From an uncultured Bacteroidales bacterium (GTDB lineage Bacteria; Bacteroidota; Bacteroidia; Bacteroidales; JAUNSR01): DNA of 64,000 nucleotides. Made by a program: the position numbers and the translations under genes. The stretch spans positions 1-64,000 of the forward strand of contig CAMTOJ010000012.1 in the NCBI GenBank assembly GCA_947074145.1, written 5' to 3'. Shown piece by piece: positions 12,077 through 20,146 of the stretch. Below the pieces are notes generated by a model. The model saw only the letters and a program-made list of their open reading frames with translations, made no database searches and was not told where the DNA came from. How positions within the stretch are numbered: position 1 is the stretch's first letter; every line of letters begins with the position of its first letter.

Positions 12077-12130
12077 AAAAGCTATATATCTAACCATATT
12101 GAATAAATATGAATTAAATATATAGCTTTT
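12077..12130 (-). terminator. Terminator after the TPR protein gene
   Basis: AAAAGCTATATA and TATATAGCTTTT form a 12-bp stem with a long AT-rich loop, followed on the minus strand by TATGTTTATTTTT. It lies between the TPR gene and lptC and may split them into two transcription units or only reduce read-through. Confidence 0.5.
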
Positions 12131-12168
12131 GTGCTTAAATATATAAAATATCTATTTTACTTATAGAA

Positions 12169-13524
12169 TTATCTTACTACTGTTTTTTCTTGAATCCATC
12201 CTCCAATCGTAATTGTTTCTCCTTTTTTAAGATTTGGATGCATGAATACATCTTGATTGGAAGGAAAACGTGATCTGTAAGATGAAATCATAGAGTTGAT
12301 TTCTGCAGTTTTTGAAGAATCCACAGATTTAGCTCTTTCCAATTTATCAACAGCAGCATAATATACAGTCTGAGCCAAAACATGATCTGAAGGATAAATA
12401 TCTGAAGCTGAATTTGCATACATATTAGCTATCAAGATATATGGTGTAGATTGATTTGGATCTGCTTGAAGAGATTTATTTGCGAATTCTCTTGCCTTAG
12501 AATATGCTCTTCTTTTATTGTATATCACAGCCATACTCAAATAAATATCAGCTTTTTCATCATCTGTTGTAGCTAGTTCGGCAGCTTCATTAAAGAAAGT
12601 AAGAGCTTGATCAAAATCATCTTTTTTCATTGATTGTCTTGCCATACCCATTGCTGATTCAGAAGTAGGTTCAATCTTGTGAGCATATTCAGATGCAATA
12701 AAGTAAGAATCACTTTCCTGACATTTAGATCTGCGAAGCAATGCTATAGTTTGTTTCAAGAATGCAACATTTTCTTTATTTTCTTCAATTTTTGCTCCGA
12801 AAACACTTTCTAAAGCCTCACAATCAGCAGCTCCACTTTTGGCGTAAGACTCTGTAACGTAAGTTTTAACATTTTCAGTATATTCTATCATTTTATCTTT
12901 TGCAAGAGTATTAAGATATTCATCAAGATACTCTAATGATTTTAGATAATTATTGATATATATTTCTCTGTTTTCAGGATTATTTTTATATCTTCTTTCA
13001 GAAACATCAACCCAAGCCTTTACAACCTCTGGACTTGACATTCCTAATCTGCTTTCTATTGAAATATTAAGCATTTCATATGCTTGATCTAAATCAGCAT
13101 CTTTTCCATATACAGCAACATAATCAACTCCTTTATTACCTAAAATTCTCTCAGTTGGATATTGTCTGTCATTACCGAAGTATTTGATACGTTGATCATA
13201 AACATTCATCAACTTTTCTTTAAGTGCAGCAAGTTTTGCAGGATCCTTTTCTTGAGAAATCTGCCATTTTACAATATTAACCCCATGAATATACAGGTTT
13301 TTTGAAGCTGCTGGACATTCAGAGAAAGCAAGCTCCCAATAATCTAATGCTTCTTTATAGTTTCTTTGTTTTGCATAAGGTTCATATAAGCTAATGTTCT
13401 GAATACAACGAAGACTATCTTCTCCCATACCAAATCTTGTACCAGAAGCTGCTCCCGTTTGAGCGAACAAAGACGAGCTGCCTAAAGTTAAGGCAATAGT
13501 CAATAAAATATTTCCGGATTTCAT
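12169..13524 (-). CDS. Secreted TPR-repeat protein
   Basis: A 451-residue periplasmic or outer-membrane-associated protein with signal peptide MKSGNILLTIALTLGSSSLFAQ. Helical repeat units are visible: YKEALDYWELAFSECP near the start, then DDFDQALTFFNEAAELAT, DEKADIYLSMAVIYNKRRAYSKAREFANKSLQADPN and TPYILIANMYANSA towards the end. The family is conserved in this position in Bacteroidales; its biochemical role is not established. Between an outer-membrane protein gene and lptC, it is likely to serve envelope assembly, but this is inferred only from context. Confidence 0.85.
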   Translation of the reverse strand: MKSGNILLTIALTLGSSSLFAQTGAASGTRFGMGEDSLRCIQNISLYEPYAKQRNYKEALDYWELAFSECPAASKNLYIHGVNIVKWQISQEKDPAKLAALKEKLMNVYDQRIKYFGNDRQYPTERILGNKGVDYVAVYGKDADLDQAYEMLNISIESRLGMSSPEVVKAWVDVSERRYKNNPENREIYINNYLKSLEYLDEYLNTLAKDKMIEYTENVKTYVTESYAKSGAADCEALESVFGAKIEENKENVAFLKQTIALLRRSKCQESDSYFIASEYAHKIEPTSESAMGMARQSMKKDDFDQALTFFNEAAELATTDDEKADIYLSMAVIYNKRRAYSKAREFANKSLQADPNQSTPYILIANMYANSASDIYPSDHVLAQTVYYAAVDKLERAKSVDSSKTAEINSMISSYRSRFPSNQDVFMHPNLKKGETITIGGWIQEKTVVR

Positions 13525-13547
13525 ATCTCTAATTATATTTATTATTA

Positions 13548-14825
13548 TTATTTCAATCTATTTTTTAAGAACCACATCTCATTGAATGTTAATCCTATAT
13601 TAAGCTTAAGATAGTTTTCTGACAAGAAATCTCTATTCCCAGGCTTTATAGTCGCATACTCAAGTGCTACATTCAAGGCAGATTTTTGACGCAAGATTGG
13701 AAGTCCTACACCTATCGAAATTCCATACTCATCATTCTTGCTATTTCTTACATTAATATAAGAGTTATTGTAATTGAATCCTAAACGGTATTTCATTCTT
13801 TTATAATATTTGTCCCCATAAAAGCCATCAGGGCTATATTCTGCGCCTACTGCTATTTTTGTTCTGTCGAACAATGCACCATTTTGCACTTGATAATCTT
13901 CATTATATGCTTTCACATCGGACCATAATTCTCTTTTAAAATCAGCTCCTACTGTAAGTTTATTATCATATACATAACTTACTCCAATTCCAAATATCTG
14001 AGGTAAGTTAAGAGTATGAGTAGCTACTATTGTATCTGACTGTGTAAGAGTTTTCACATCCGACAACTCTGTCCAAATATCCATTTTAGGAGCATATGTC
14101 AAACCGATAGTTGCCTTCTGCTTTTTATTAATTTCCAATGTATACTGTACACCGAATGTCAAATCAAAACCTTTCACATTCAAGGTATTTGTATTAGAGG
14201 ATGTTGTTATCGATGTATTTGAATAAGCCATACTCCATCCTGTAGAAGTAACCCCCCAAATATACCCCGCATTAACACCTACTGAAAGACTTTTTATGGG
14301 TGAATAAGCGAAACCTACCATTGCTTTGTTTAATCCTCCTGTACCTACATATTTTCTTGTTACTGATAGAGTATCAGATCCGGCTATAAGATCAGATTCG
14401 TTTCCGTATGAATACCCCACATAACTATAAGGTAACAGACCAACTGTTGCAGCAAATTGTCGACCTAAAGGTACTTGGAAAGCAAGATAATCAATACCTC
14501 CACTCCAATCAGTCTTTGAAACTCCAGGTTCTTTAAACACACTCATCTGACCATTCATTCCGAAATCAAAAAGAAAAGTCAATGAATCTATCGATGTGTA
14601 TGATGCCGGATTCAAGACATTTATTTGAGAATTATTTCTTAAACCGATGCCGATTCCTCCCATCCCTCTTGATGCTGTAAAAGCATTATCTGCTAAAGAA
14701 CCATATCCATACCTCGAGTAAGGAGTGTTTCCATTATCACTCGGATTAAGATCCTGTGCCATCATCACTGTTTTACTCAAACACAAAACTAACATCAGCA
14801 ATATTGCCTTCTTATTTCTCAACAT
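13548..14825 (-). CDS. Outer-membrane beta-barrel protein of unknown role
   Basis: A 425-residue protein with signal peptide MLRNKKAILLMLVLCLSKTVMMAQD and many alternating amphipathic beta strands (FAATVGLLPYSYVGYSYG, ATIGLTYAPKM, IFGIGVSYVYDNKLTVGADF, LGFNYNNSYINVR) ending KLNIGLTFNEMWFLKNRLK. The early segment YSRYGYGSLADNAFTASRGMGGIGIGLR and later barrel strands resemble FadL/OmpP1-like proteins, but no hydrophobic-substrate hatch can be identified with certainty. Its start overlaps the end of coaX by 14 bases, so the two are translationally coupled. Confidence 0.85.
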   Translation of the reverse strand: MLRNKKAILLMLVLCLSKTVMMAQDLNPSDNGNTPYSRYGYGSLADNAFTASRGMGGIGIGLRNNSQINVLNPASYTSIDSLTFLFDFGMNGQMSVFKEPGVSKTDWSGGIDYLAFQVPLGRQFAATVGLLPYSYVGYSYGNESDLIAGSDTLSVTRKYVGTGGLNKAMVGFAYSPIKSLSVGVNAGYIWGVTSTGWSMAYSNTSITTSSNTNTLNVKGFDLTFGVQYTLEINKKQKATIGLTYAPKMDIWTELSDVKTLTQSDTIVATHTLNLPQIFGIGVSYVYDNKLTVGADFKRELWSDVKAYNEDYQVQNGALFDRTKIAVGAEYSPDGFYGDKYYKRMKYRLGFNYNNSYINVRNSKNDEYGISIGVGLPILRQKSALNVALEYATIKPGNRDFLSENYLKLNIGLTFNEMWFLKNRLK

Positions 14826-15561
14826 TATAGTTCAATATTCTATTTAGACCTTTTAAAACCAAATTTTTATCCACAAAGATGGGATAATTAATATTCTCTG
14901 ACAAGAAAAAAGCATCACCTCCCGTTAAAAATACAAAAACCGAATCATATTTTTTTTGCATTTCTTCAATAAATCCTTCAATTTCATATACTAGTCCTTT
15001 TATTACTCCACATCTGATAGCAGTCTGGGTCGTATTTCCGAAATCCGGAAGTTCTCCTGTTTTGTCTACTAAGGGAAGTGCATCTGTAAATTCATTCAAA
15101 GATTTAAATCGCATCTGCATGCCCGGTGCTATATTGCCACCTCGATAAACTTTATGCCTATCCATAAAATCATAGGTTATAGCGGTTCCGGCATCAATAA
15201 CTATGATGTTGCTATCTTCTTTTTCTGCCTCAGCTCCGGCTATTGCCGCTATTCTATCGACACCGAGCGTATTTGGCGTTTTATATCCTATTTTAAAAGG
15301 TAAAGACGTATTTTGATTCAAATAAATCAAATTTAAGAAATTTTCTTGTATTTTTTCAATAACACTCCCCTCTATTTTTTTTACCGAAGATATAATTACA
15401 TTCTCAATATTATATTTATGGCCCAAAGACAATAGTATTTCAGAACTCAAGTCCTCATATATTGTCTTTTCTATAATTATATTTTTTTCAAAGACAGCAA
15501 CCTTTGCTATCGTATTTCCCTGATCAATTATTAAGTTCAAATCTATAATATTTAGTGACAA
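14812..15561 (-). CDS. coaX: Type III pantothenate kinase
   Basis: Catalyses ATP-dependent phosphorylation of pantothenate, the first step of CoA synthesis. The ASKHA-fold motifs are visible: LIIDQGNT (phosphate 1), the substrate motif LGVDRIAAIAGA, and VIDAGTAITYDF with GGNIAPGMQMRFKSL. Length is 249 residues, normal for CoaX. There is no ATG: the ORF starts at TTG 15561 (MSLNIIDLNLIIDQGNT), and an alternative TTG at 15540 gives MNLIIDQGNT, closer to the usual family N-terminus. It leads the minus-strand envelope block and is divergent from the DivIC-like gene. Confidence 0.93.
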   Translation of the reverse strand: MSLNIIDLNLIIDQGNTIAKVAVFEKNIIIEKTIYEDLSSEILLSLGHKYNIENVIISSVKKIEGSVIEKIQENFLNLIYLNQNTSLPFKIGYKTPNTLGVDRIAAIAGAEAEKEDSNIIVIDAGTAITYDFMDRHKVYRGGNIAPGMQMRFKSLNEFTDALPLVDKTGELPDFGNTTQTAIRCGVIKGLVYEIEGFIEEMQKKYDSVFVFLTGGDAFFLSENINYPIFVDKNLVLKGLNRILNYNVEK

Positions 15562-15714
15562 ATGTATAAATTTTTATACTTATACATTATAAATCTTTAT
15601 TTATTTAATAGTAATTTGATATTAAGGGCTTTTTTAATTAGTTATTTATAAACACAATTATTAAATTTGTAATCAGTATTTTAATCATAATACTATACTT
15701 GAATTCAAACCAAT

Positions 15715-16041
15715 ATGCCTATAAAATCCTTTTTTTATTCAGTAAAATCAAATACTTCTGATACTATCTCATTTGTAAAGCAATTGAGAATTATGAGAGT
15801 TATTATAGCTATATTTGCAATATATATATTGTTTGTTTCAGAAAATAGTTTTTGGAAAAGAGCTTCAAACCAATATAGAATAATAGGGTTGAAAAGAGAA
15901 ATAAATATTCACAAAAAGGAGATTGAAGACTCAAAACAAAAACTTAATGAATTAAATTCAAATAAAACCAATCTCGAAAAATTTGCAAGAGAACAATATC
16001 TCATGAAAAAAACAAATGAAGATATTTTCCTGATTAAATAA
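15715..16041 (+). CDS. FtsB/DivIC-type septum formation protein
   Basis: A 108-residue bitopic protein: cytoplasmic N-terminus, one membrane helix (LRIMRVIIAIFAIYILFVSENS, about residues 24-45), then a coiled coil (LKREINIHKKEIEDSKQKLNELNSNKTNLEKFAREQYLMKK). The FAREQYLMKKTNEDIFLI ending is typical of the FtsB/DivIC family, which links FtsL and FtsQ in the divisome. It is divergent from coaX; a TAAATTTG -7-like box lies at 15662-15669, but no good -33 box could be seen. Confidence 0.87.
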   Translation: MPIKSFFYSVKSNTSDTISFVKQLRIMRVIIAIFAIYILFVSENSFWKRASNQYRIIGLKREINIHKKEIEDSKQKLNELNSNKTNLEKFAREQYLMKKTNEDIFLIK

Positions 16042-16055
16042 TTAGTGTACATTCT

Positions 16056-16388
16056 ATGAAAGAAAAATTAAACTCTTACATGTTTAGGGTATCGGCGATA
16101 GTAATTCTTATTTCTACTGTAGCTTATCTTTTTGAAAAAAATATTTCTCCTTATTTTTTTGCTGTTGCAGCTGCCGGTATTGCCGTTTCTAAACTTAATC
16201 AACAATATAATGGTAATAATTTAAGAATTAAACGACTTTTTAGGCTTCAGAAGATGGCGGGAATACTATATGTTGGTGCCTCATATTTTATGTTTAAACC
16301 ACACAACCAGTGGATACCTCTTCTTCTTTGTGCCGCGGCATTGGAATTATATACCAATACTATTATAAGCAAAGAATTGAATAAATAA
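16056..16388 (+). CDS. Small membrane protein, function unknown
   Basis: A 110-residue protein with about four hydrophobic stretches (FRVSAIVILISTVAYLF, YFFAVAAAGIAVSKL, AGILYVGASYFMF, WIPLLLCAAALELYTN). It is 14 bases downstream of the DivIC-like gene and is closed by a terminator, so the two form one operon. I do not recognise a characterised homologue; it resembles small hypothetical membrane proteins found beside DivIC in Bacteroidales. Confidence 0.75.
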   Translation: MKEKLNSYMFRVSAIVILISTVAYLFEKNISPYFFAVAAAGIAVSKLNQQYNGNNLRIKRLFRLQKMAGILYVGASYFMFKPHNQWIPLLLCAAALELYTNTIISKELNK

Positions 16389-16411
16389 TTGTATTTATAT
16401 TTATTATAAGC

Positions 16412-16447
16412 AAAAAAAGAGATTGAATTACTTCAATCTCTTTTTTT
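16412..16447 (+). terminator. Terminator after the DivIC operon
   Basis: AAAAAAAGAGATTGAA - TTAC - TTCAATCTCTTTTTTT is a 16-bp perfect stem with a built-in T-run, about 25 bp after the last stop. The following 290 bp before the next gene show nothing else I can support. Confidence 0.9.
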
Positions 16448-16739
16448 GTTTTATATATTAGAATCTATGAAAATCGTTAAGCCATAGTCTTTTTTAATCT
16501 CTCAAATCAATCTTGCAGTTTCTTTGATAATAAACTATATCTTTTTTAGTAGTATTAAAATGCATCAATTATTAAGAGTCAAATTAATATAGCGTTAAGT
16601 ATTCTCATATTCATAAAAATCTATGCTAAGACTAATTTAAATCTTTATCTTATAAATTAACCTATTCTATTTAGACATATAAAAAAAATAAACTTTTAGT
16701 TAGAGATTATGTTCTAAGGTAAACGAACAGAATTAGTTG

Positions 16740-17690
16740 ATGAGAGATGAGCTAAAAAATAAATTGATAGGCAATTTGTTGATTTTGGGAACTATTGTGA
16801 TATATAGTTTTAACACCAATTATATGAAAACTGTTGTTCCTACCTGGATTGGACCTTTTGGTCTTGTTTTCTTTCGTTGCCTAGCTTCTTTTATAGGTTT
16901 TTTTATCATCATTCTTTTCCTTCCACGTAAAGAACTTGTTATTAGTAGCAAAAAAGAGAAAATATTTCTTTTGATAGGGGGAGTACTAGGAATGGGAGCC
17001 AATATGCTTTTTTATATTATAGGACTTGAAAAATCCGGGCCTATTGATGCTTTTATCATAAGAACTTCACAACCCATAATAGTCTTAATATTATCTATTA
17101 TATTTTTCAATGCTCATTTATATTGGAACAAAGTATTAGGTATAATTCTCGGTATAGGCGGAACAGTCTATATAACTGCTTTTCAAACTAAAACCGGTAC
17201 ATCTGATGGAATTCCATATTTAGGAGATCTTTATTTATTGATAAGCTCTATTTTTTATTCAACTTATCTTGTCTTGATAAAAAGATATACTATGAAAATT
17301 AATCCGTTTGTCATTCTTACTTGGTTGGCTTTTTCGGGAACTATTTTAACTATGCCATTTGGATTGAAAGAGTTAATCGAGGCTCCATTATGGAGTAAAC
17401 CTTTGGATATTGCAATAATGGGGGAAATTCTTTTCATATTGTTTTGTTCAACAATGATTGTAAATATTCTTATAGTTAAAGCCCTAAAATATGTTTCTTC
17501 ATTTACAGCAAGTATTTATATATTTCTTCTGCCTATAACAGGATCTTTAATAACTATTTGGATGGGGCTTCAATCTTTGTCATTAAATAAGATCATAGCT
17601 TTTATTCTCATTCTATCAGGATTTGTTTTTATCAACATCAATAAGAGGTCGAAAAGGACCTCACCTCATTATCCACTCTATGACCATTAA
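16740..17690 (+). CDS. EamA/DMT-superfamily permease
   Basis: A roughly 316-residue inner-membrane transporter with ten hydrophobic segments in two EamA repeats (first from LLILGTIVIYSFNTNYMK, second from YLGDLYLLISSIFYSTYLVLIKRY). The family exports amino acids, nucleosides or other metabolites; the substrate cannot be read from sequence. I use ATG 16740 rather than the TTG three bases earlier. It is followed after 12 bp by a DsrE-like gene, suggesting co-transcription, possibly for a sulfur-containing or thiol compound, though that is speculative. Confidence 0.88.
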   Translation: MRDELKNKLIGNLLILGTIVIYSFNTNYMKTVVPTWIGPFGLVFFRCLASFIGFFIIILFLPRKELVISSKKEKIFLLIGGVLGMGANMLFYIIGLEKSGPIDAFIIRTSQPIIVLILSIIFFNAHLYWNKVLGIILGIGGTVYITAFQTKTGTSDGIPYLGDLYLLISSIFYSTYLVLIKRYTMKINPFVILTWLAFSGTILTMPFGLKELIEAPLWSKPLDIAIMGEILFILFCSTMIVNILIVKALKYVSSFTASIYIFLLPITGSLITIWMGLQSLSLNKIIAFILILSGFVFININKRSKRTSPHYPLYDH

Positions 17691-17702
17691 TATATAACAA
17701 CT

Positions 17703-18053
17703 ATGGAAAAATATAAAATCGTCTTTTTAATTCGAGACAATAATAAATGGATTAATCTTTTTGGTAATATTGAAAATATCTGCAAACAATCTCATAAAAT
17801 AGAAAAAATATCAGTTGTTATTACAGACACAGCAGTTATGTCTTGCTTATTGGGTGCGAAGATTAATTGGTTCAACAAAGAGATAAAAAGTGCATTAGAC
17901 AAAAAGGTAGAATTCTTTGTCTGCATTAATACAATGCATAAATACAATATCGATTTGAATTCAATTTTACCTGCTTTTTCTTTAGCTACCGAGGGTGGAA
18001 TAATAAAAATTGTAGAGTTAGAATCAAAAGGATTTCATAAAATAGAATTATAA
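17703..18053 (+). CDS. DsrE-like small cytoplasmic protein
   Basis: A 116-residue protein with the alternating alpha/beta pattern of DsrE/DsrF-like proteins: YKIVFLIRD, KISVVITDTAVMSCLL, VEFFVCINTMHKYNID, and GGIIKIVELESKGFHKIEL. The cysteine in FVCINTM is where many family members carry a functional cysteine. Such proteins handle persulfide sulfur or act as small regulatory folds. No other sulfur-relay genes are nearby, so the role here is open. Confidence 0.65.
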   Translation: MEKYKIVFLIRDNNKWINLFGNIENICKQSHKIEKISVVITDTAVMSCLLGAKINWFNKEIKSALDKKVEFFVCINTMHKYNIDLNSILPAFSLATEGGIIKIVELESKGFHKIEL

Positions 18054-18085
18054 TTTAGATAATGGTATCTCTTTTATACTGAAAA

Positions 18086-18132
18086 AATATAAGAATAAAA
18101 GCATCATAATGACGATTTTTTATTCTTATATT
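18086..18132. terminator. Bidirectional terminator
   Basis: AATATAAGAATAAAA and TTTTTATTCTTATATT form a long AT-rich stem between the converging DsrE-like and pectate lyase genes. Both strands have flanking T-rich sequence. Confidence 0.7.
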
Positions 18133-18143
18133 ATTATATTCTT

Positions 18144-19580
18144 TTAGTATAAATGTTCAACAATTGAATTTAGATAGATTTCAATATTTGTATAATGGTT
18201 ATCAGAATCAATAGTTTTTAGAACAGAATCGTGGGCATCATTTTTATTCAAACCATTACTATCTTCCCAATAATCTGGAATTCCATCATTATCCGTATCT
18301 TGCTTGAGATCATAAGTATTATATTGAGGCCATCCCCCGACATCTTGTTGGGAGTCTATAATTCCGGGTTTACCGGATTTGGAACCGGAAAATGTCACTG
18401 TTCCTGTTTTAACCTCTTCCACAATCCTTTTATCTACTATATCTCTTTTATTCGAGGTACCAGCATATAATAATACTTTTTCATATGCACTCAGCGCATC
18501 ATCGGTAGGAATTGAGCATATTTCAAATTCGGTGTCTGATTTAATCTGTTGCTTTTCTACTCTATTATTATGTGGATGTATCCCTTTCCAGTTGTCAGAA
18601 CTAACTTCATCATTTCCAATAACAACATTACCATCTACATAGAATTCTCCATAAATCCCCCCTTTTTCATAAGGTTCGAATATTCTGTGTCTCACATTAT
18701 TGTTGGTAGCCGGACCATATTTGTAATAATTATTTATGATGTTATAACTACCTCCTTCGGCTGCATATCCGCTATTATATCCCCAATTGTAAATCACATT
18801 ATTTCTAAAATCAACTTGTTCAAGATCGGGACGGTCGGTATATCGACTTCCACAAAGACGAGGATTTCGACTATTGTGATGAGCTATGAGGTTGTGATGA
18901 AATGTAGCTTTCTGGCCTCCCCAAATAGCTCCATAGCCATGATCTCCTTTTATATGTGCAGAACTGTTAAGGCTCTCTGATAATATACACCACTGCATAG
19001 TGAAATTTTTGTTATCATAGAAAGAAGAACATTCATCGGTACTCCAACTCATTGAGCAATGATCTATAATGATATTAGATTGGCGTCTACCCCATAAAGC
19101 ATCATCTTCAACTTGATATAGATCACCCATCCTGAATCTGATAAATCGGATTATCACATTATCCGATTTTACTTGGACAGAATTACCGGACAGACAGATA
19201 CCGTCCCCGGGGGCACTCTGACCGGCTATTGTCAAATCGCCATTGCTAATCTCCAATCGACTTTTTAAATCTATTTTCCCGGATACAGAAAAAACAATTA
19301 TTCTCGGATAATCCTGATTAACAGCCCATCTCAAAGACCCCTCCTTTTCATCATCTTCCAAACGAGTAACTTTCAATACGATTCCATCTCTTCCCCCTTT
19401 AGTAAATTTCCCGGCACCTTGAGCCCCGGGAAAAGCGACAGTCTTATTAGTATGCTCTTTTACCGAAGTTGACTCATATTGTTTTTCTTCGGTTTTATGT
19501 GTTTTGCATGAATATGAAGCGATACATGAAATGATAGATATAAAAATCAATTTTCTCTTGACTATTTTAGACCTTAACAT
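18144..19580 (-). CDS. Secreted pectate lyase-family lipoprotein (PL1-like)
   Basis: A 478-residue lipoprotein: MLRSKIVKRKLIFISIISCIASYSC with the lipobox SYSC. The mature part begins VAFPGAQGAGKFTKGGRDG, typical of Bacteroidetes pectate lyases, and continues as a right-handed beta-helix (LTIAGQSAPGDGICLSG, NVIIRFIRFRMGD, IIIDHCSMSWSTDECSSFYD, TMQWCILSES). A calcium-binding-like tail DTDNDGIPDYWEDSNGL is present near the C-terminus. It would cleave polygalacturonate by beta-elimination. No SusC/SusD pair or other pectinase is adjacent, so it stands alone. PL1 versus a related beta-helix family is not certain. Confidence 0.85.
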   Translation of the reverse strand: MLRSKIVKRKLIFISIISCIASYSCKTHKTEEKQYESTSVKEHTNKTVAFPGAQGAGKFTKGGRDGIVLKVTRLEDDEKEGSLRWAVNQDYPRIIVFSVSGKIDLKSRLEISNGDLTIAGQSAPGDGICLSGNSVQVKSDNVIIRFIRFRMGDLYQVEDDALWGRRQSNIIIDHCSMSWSTDECSSFYDNKNFTMQWCILSESLNSSAHIKGDHGYGAIWGGQKATFHHNLIAHHNSRNPRLCGSRYTDRPDLEQVDFRNNVIYNWGYNSGYAAEGGSYNIINNYYKYGPATNNNVRHRIFEPYEKGGIYGEFYVDGNVVIGNDEVSSDNWKGIHPHNNRVEKQQIKSDTEFEICSIPTDDALSAYEKVLLYAGTSNKRDIVDKRIVEEVKTGTVTFSGSKSGKPGIIDSQQDVGGWPQYNTYDLKQDTDNDGIPDYWEDSNGLNKNDAHDSVLKTIDSDNHYTNIEIYLNSIVEHLY

Positions 19581-19727
19581 CTTTGGTTTTGTTTATATTA
19601 ATAATGTGTTAATCATTGACTGATAATTTTCTAAATATAATTATTAGGATCTGAACTTACACATCATATTCGTTAGATTTTGATAAAATTTATTTTCAAT
19701 ATTGATTACTTATTAAACATTATAATT

Positions 19728-20072
19728 ATGGAACTATTCATCTCTTCCATTTTTAAGTATTTCACCCATTTATCTGCATCAGATATTATTGGGTATATAG
19801 CTTCCATTTGTTTGATATTTGGTTATCTACCTCAAACAATTCATACTATAAAAACACGAAAAACAGATGATATTGCTGTTGGGACATTTCTTCTAATGGG
19901 AATTGGAAGTTTATTTTTTGGAATACAAGGAATAATGCTTTCCAATATACCTCTTATTGTTACCAATTTTATAACATTTTCCTTAAGCTCAATTATATTC
20001 GCTATAAAAATGTATAACGATCATTTCAAAATTACAGACAGTGATGTAGATAGAAAGAAAAAGAAATATTAA
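19728..20072 (+). CDS. SemiSWEET sugar transporter (PQ-loop family)
   Basis: A 114-residue protein from ATG 19728 (MELFISSIFKYF); the ORF-track start at 19680 is a TTG and adds 16 residues. It has three membrane helices, and the PQ-loop motif is visible as YIASICLIFGYLPQTIHTIKTRKTDDI, followed by FLLMGIGSLFFGIQGIML and ITFSLSSIIFAIKMY. SemiSWEETs dimerise and passively move sugars such as sucrose or glucose. It stands alone, with a terminator right after it. Confidence 0.87.
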   Translation: MELFISSIFKYFTHLSASDIIGYIASICLIFGYLPQTIHTIKTRKTDDIAVGTFLLMGIGSLFFGIQGIMLSNIPLIVTNFITFSLSSIIFAIKMYNDHFKITDSDVDRKKKKY

Positions 20073-20092
20073 ACATTAATGAGATATAAAAA

Positions 20093-20143
20093 AAAAGCAG
20101 AATTCCTTTTATTTAGCATTAAAGTAGGAATTCTGCTCTTTTA
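20093..20143. terminator. Bidirectional terminator between SemiSWEET and nifJ
   Basis: AGCAGAATTCCT and AGGAATTCTGCT form a perfect 12-bp stem with A-run before and CTTTTATT after, serving both converging genes. Confidence 0.85.
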
Positions 20144-20146
20144 TTA

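Noticed and set aside
15559-15566. TACATTTG as promoter of coaX
   Set aside because: It overlaps the annotated start and has no -33 box, so it was not listed as a feature.
18231-18980. Plus-strand ORFs inside the pectate lyase gene
   Set aside because: They are overlapping shadows of a clear minus-strand gene and lack any family features.
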